From Lachnospiraceae bacterium (GTDB lineage Bacteria > Bacillota > Clostridia > Lachnospirales > Lachnospiraceae): a stretch of DNA of 64,000 nt. Below, one piece after another: positions 61,568-64,000 of the stretch. Positions within the stretch are counted from its first letter, which is position 1; each line of letters opens with the position of its first letter. The stretch spans positions 1 to 64,000 of the forward strand of contig JAQVCT010000004.1 of the NCBI GenBank assembly GCA_028689655.1, written 5' to 3'. The notes below the pieces were generated by a model that was given only the letters and a program-made list of their open reading frames with translations, ran no database searches and had not been told where the DNA came from. The position numbers and the translations under genes are program-made.

Positions 61568-62920
61568 CTATGCAACTACTTCTGCCGTGCACATGGTCTC
61601 TGTCATTCTTCTCTCCTCCAGCTCATCGGTCATCTCATCGCGAAGGTCATCCAGTCGGTAGAAGCATGTGAGGATTATGATGGCAATACACAACACCACC
61701 GGAATCCAAATAAAACAGATTTCTATGTAGGAGAGTGCCTTGGCACTCTGTACGGCATTGGCAACATAGCCTCCCTTTTTCAGGAATATCCCGATCACAA
61801 AGCTGGTAAGTCCCATGCCTCCTTTCACGAAAAATCCCTGTAAGGCAGCGATCAGACCGGATACACTTGCCTTTTTCTGATACTCGGAGTAATCAATAAC
61901 ATCCGGCTGCATGGCAAATGTCAGATCAAAGATGCCATAGATGCCAAGACCCGTGATGATCAGTCCCAGCAACAGACAGAACGTGGAATTTTTACCGCCA
62001 TAGATCACCAGATCTCCCATAATGTACAATGCCACCGAGAAGAACATGAGATTTTTCTTACTGAATCGCTTTGCCAGTAAGGGAAGTATCAATAACATTG
62101 GCAGACCTGAGAGAATGCCCAGCACCCCCACCAGAGACAGCCATTCCGTCTTACCCAGATTGTACTTAAAGTAGTAAATTACGGTGGTGCTTCTCACTAC
62201 ATAGAGGGAAAAATAAAATAGATTCAATAAAAACAGAATCCATGCCTGCCCTGTGAGACCTTTAAAATCTTCTTTGAGGGAGGAATGTTCTTTTCGCACT
62301 GTGAGAGGTACCACCTCTTTCGTGCTGGCAAAGGTCACGAAAAAGATAAGCATCGCCACGACTCCATAGATGGTCATAGTGAGAAGATATCCTCTCGCTT
62401 CGTTACCCTGTCCCAGAAACCTTACCAGCGGTGCTGTGATGGACATTACAATTGCTGTGCCTGCCATGGCGCAGATCATTCTGGTGGATACCAGTACATT
62501 TCTCTCATGTACGTCCGAGGTAAGTCTCGGCACGATGGTATTCAATGGGATATTCACCACTGTATATGCCGTGCAGAGCAGACAGTATGTGACATAAGCC
62601 CACACCATTTTCCCACCTGTGCTGATATCGGGAATAAAGAAAGTCATGAAGGTAAATAGCGCAAAGGGTACTGCGCCAAAGAGAAAATAAGGTCTTCCCT
62701 GCCCCCATTTCGTGTGGGTCCGATCCACGATCAATCCCATTCCCGTGTCAGTAATTGCATCTATAAATTTTGTGATCAGCATCATCGTGCCAGCCGCTGC
62801 TGCGGTAATTCCAAATACGTCCGTATAAAATACCATAAGGTAGGATGCCATGGTGCTGAACACAAGGTTGCACCCCAGATCCCCAATTCCATATCCAATT
62901 CTTTTGCCCCATTTACCCAT
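61568..62920 (-). CDS. GPH-family glycoside/pentoside/hexuronide symporter
   Basis: About 450 residues from the ATG at 62920 (MGKWGKRIGYGIGDLGCNL); a TTG 15 bases upstream is also in frame. Twelve hydrophobic segments. MelB-type motifs: GYGIGDLGCNLVFSTMASYLMVFYTDVFGI, the cation site region ITKFIDAITDTGMGLIVDRTHTKWGQGRPY, and VNIPLNTIVPRLTSD. It imports a glycoside or hexuronide with Na+ or H+. It follows the FGGY kinase by eight bases and is evidently in one operon, so the kinase probably phosphorylates the sugar it imports. Confidence 0.92.
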   Translation of the reverse strand: MGKWGKRIGYGIGDLGCNLVFSTMASYLMVFYTDVFGITAAAAGTMMLITKFIDAITDTGMGLIVDRTHTKWGQGRPYFLFGAVPFALFTFMTFFIPDISTGGKMVWAYVTYCLLCTAYTVVNIPLNTIVPRLTSDVHERNVLVSTRMICAMAGTAIVMSITAPLVRFLGQGNEARGYLLTMTIYGVVAMLIFFVTFASTKEVVPLTVRKEHSSLKEDFKGLTGQAWILFLLNLFYFSLYVVRSTTVIYYFKYNLGKTEWLSLVGVLGILSGLPMLLILPLLAKRFSKKNLMFFSVALYIMGDLVIYGGKNSTFCLLLGLIITGLGIYGIFDLTFAMQPDVIDYSEYQKKASVSGLIAALQGFFVKGGMGLTSFVIGIFLKKGGYVANAVQSAKALSYIEICFIWIPVVLCIAIIILTCFYRLDDLRDEMTDELEERRMTETMCTAEVVA

Positions 62921-62928
62921 ATCTCTAC

Positions 62929-64000
62929 CTACCAATTCATTTGATTAATTGCTGCCTTCTCCACAGCAAGTCCCATTTTATAGCGTTCCATGAAGGTCTG
63001 GAATCCTGCGATCTCTTCCTTCTGCGGTATGATCGTCTCTCCGGATAATCCGGCGAAGATTCGATTTTCCAGATATTCTTCCAGTTTTTCCTGTTCTCTT
63101 CTATCCATCATATAGGCCGCCAATAGTGCAATGCCCCACGCACCGCCCTCGCTGGCAGTATCCATGACTGTGACAGGTGCCTCCACCGCCGCTGCCAGAT
63201 ATCTCTGACCCACGCCCTTGGTCTTGAAAAATCCTCCGTGTCCTGTGATCCTGTGAACCTTGACCTGTTCCTCTTTCATCAATATATCCAGCCCCAGTTT
63301 CACTGCCCCCAGGGAGGTATAGAGATGCACTTTCATGAAATTCGCCAGGTCAAATCTGCTGTCCGGCATCCGCAGAAATGCCAGTCTGCCCTCGTTGATC
63401 ATGGTAATATTCTCACCGGAATAATATCCGTAGGACAGCAGTCCGCCACAGTCCTGCTCACCCTGTAAGGAATGGGTGTACAATTTCTGAAAGAGTTCCC
63501 CCTGATCCGTCTGAATCCCCATGAGTTTGGCGAACTCCCCAAACAAGTTCACCCAGGCGTTCAGATCAGAGGTTCCATTATTGGCATGTGACATGGCGCA
63601 TGGGAATCCTGTGGGTGTGGTGACCATATCGATCTCCCGATGAAGTACTTCTAATTGGTGCTCCAGCACGATCATGGCAAATGTGCTGGTTCCCGCGGAT
63701 ACATTTCCTGTTCCAGGTGCCACAGAATTCGTGGCAGTCATACCTGTGCCTGCATCTCCTTCCGGCGGACACAGGGGAATCCCTGGCTGAAGTGCGCCCG
63801 TCTCATCCAGAAAGGCTGCACCCTCCTCCGTCAATCGTCCTGCAATATTTCCTGCCACCAGTACCTTGGGGAAAAGTTCCTCTGTCCGCCAGGAAAAACC
63901 ATATTTGCTGATCAATGCATTGAATTGATCCATCATGAACTGGTCATAGTCATGAATGGTGGAATCAATAGGGAACATCCCCGCCGCATCTCCAATGCCA
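62929..64000 (-). CDS. FGGY-family carbohydrate kinase, C-terminal part (cut by window end)
   Basis: Some 356 residues are visible and the frame is open to the window edge ([13 protein letters not shown] reads in from outside), so the N-terminal ATPase half is missing. The C-terminal FGGY domain shows [94 protein letters not shown] and the family signature region around GGFFKTKG. It resembles L-xylulose/L-ribulose-type kinases, but the substrate is uncertain. It is co-transcribed with the GPH symporter. Confidence 0.88.
   Translation of the reverse strand, partial: GIGDAAGMFPIDSTIHDYDQFMMDQFNALISKYGFSWRTEELFPKVLVAGNIAGRLTEEGAAFLDETGALQPGIPLCPPEGDAGTGMTATNSVAPGTGNVSAGTSTFAMIVLEHQLEVLHREIDMVTTPTGFPCAMSHANNGTSDLNAWVNLFGEFAKLMGIQTDQGELFQKLYTHSLQGEQDCGGLLSYGYYSGENITMINEGRLAFLRMPDSRFDLANFMKVHLYTSLGAVKLGLDILMKEEQVKVHRITGHGGFFKTKGVGQRYLAAAVEAPVTVMDTASEGGAWGIALLAAYMMDRREQEKLEEYLENRIFAGLSGETIIPQKEEIAGFQTFMERYKMGLAVEKAAINQMNW

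Overview
The window looks like chromosomal DNA of a gut-type member of the Clostridia, most likely Lachnospiraceae. Supporting this are a T-box controlled trp operon, AddAB rather than RecBCD, strong AGGAGG ribosome binding sites, YesM/YesN-type two-component systems beside carbohydrate ABC transporters, and Rpn-type and DUF4143 proteins. There are no rRNA or tRNA genes, no CRISPR array, and no intact transposase or prophage. Most genes are on the minus strand.

Layout. 1-4.4 kb: the 5' part of glyA, a PAP2-like membrane protein, a possible HPr-like protein, an AraC regulator, a ferredoxin coupled to a membrane Fe-S protein, and a small nucleotidyltransferase. 4.4-12 kb: addB-addA (double-strand break repair). 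12.4-19.9 kb: trpEGDCFBA behind a Trp-specifying T-box leader. 19.9-24.2 kb: a PadR regulator, a MATE exporter, uraA and an Rpn-type nuclease. 24.7-28 kb: a pair of small envelope proteins, one built of 11-residue repeats, then a PAP2 phosphatase, a MerR regulator and a GNAT acetyltransferase. 27.9-34.8 kb: sugar ABC importer module 2 (sensor kinase, response regulator, binding protein, two permeases). 34.9-35.5 kb: a 513-bp imperfect palindrome. 35.5-53.6 kb: a large carbohydrate locus with polyol/sugar-acid dehydrogenase, GntP permease, an HPr-like/PfkB fusion kinase, a VOC protein, a GH94-type phosphorylase, a GH3 beta-glucosidase, ABC importer module 1, a second binding protein and its own sensor kinase/regulator pair. 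It is headed by a divergent ROK repressor. 55-64 kb: an AraC regulator, a second MATE protein, a DUF4143 ATPase, a class II UvrA-like ABC protein, a GPH sugar symporter and an FGGY kinase cut by the window end.

How it works together (inference). Beta-linked gluco-oligosaccharides would enter through the SBP/permease set at 40.7-43.7 kb and be split inside the cell by the phosphorylase and the GH3 enzyme. The dehydrogenase, GntP and fused kinase would take up and phosphorylate a sugar acid or polyol. Each ABC module has its own YesMN-like sensor and regulator. No MsiK-type transport ATPase lies in the window, so the importers probably share one encoded elsewhere.

Most unusual signals: the long palindrome at 34948-35460 and its degenerate fragment at 26222; an inverted repeat at 49448-49516 that can hide both the Shine-Dalgarno and the start codon of the phosphorylase, with a smaller parallel before the PAP2 gene; the Crh-like HPr/PfkB fusion; the 11-residue repeat protein paired with an internally duplicated four-helix membrane protein; and many slippage-type tandem repeats, both between genes and in frame inside genes (AddB, the Fe-S membrane protein and, less clearly, a response regulator and the GH3 enzyme).
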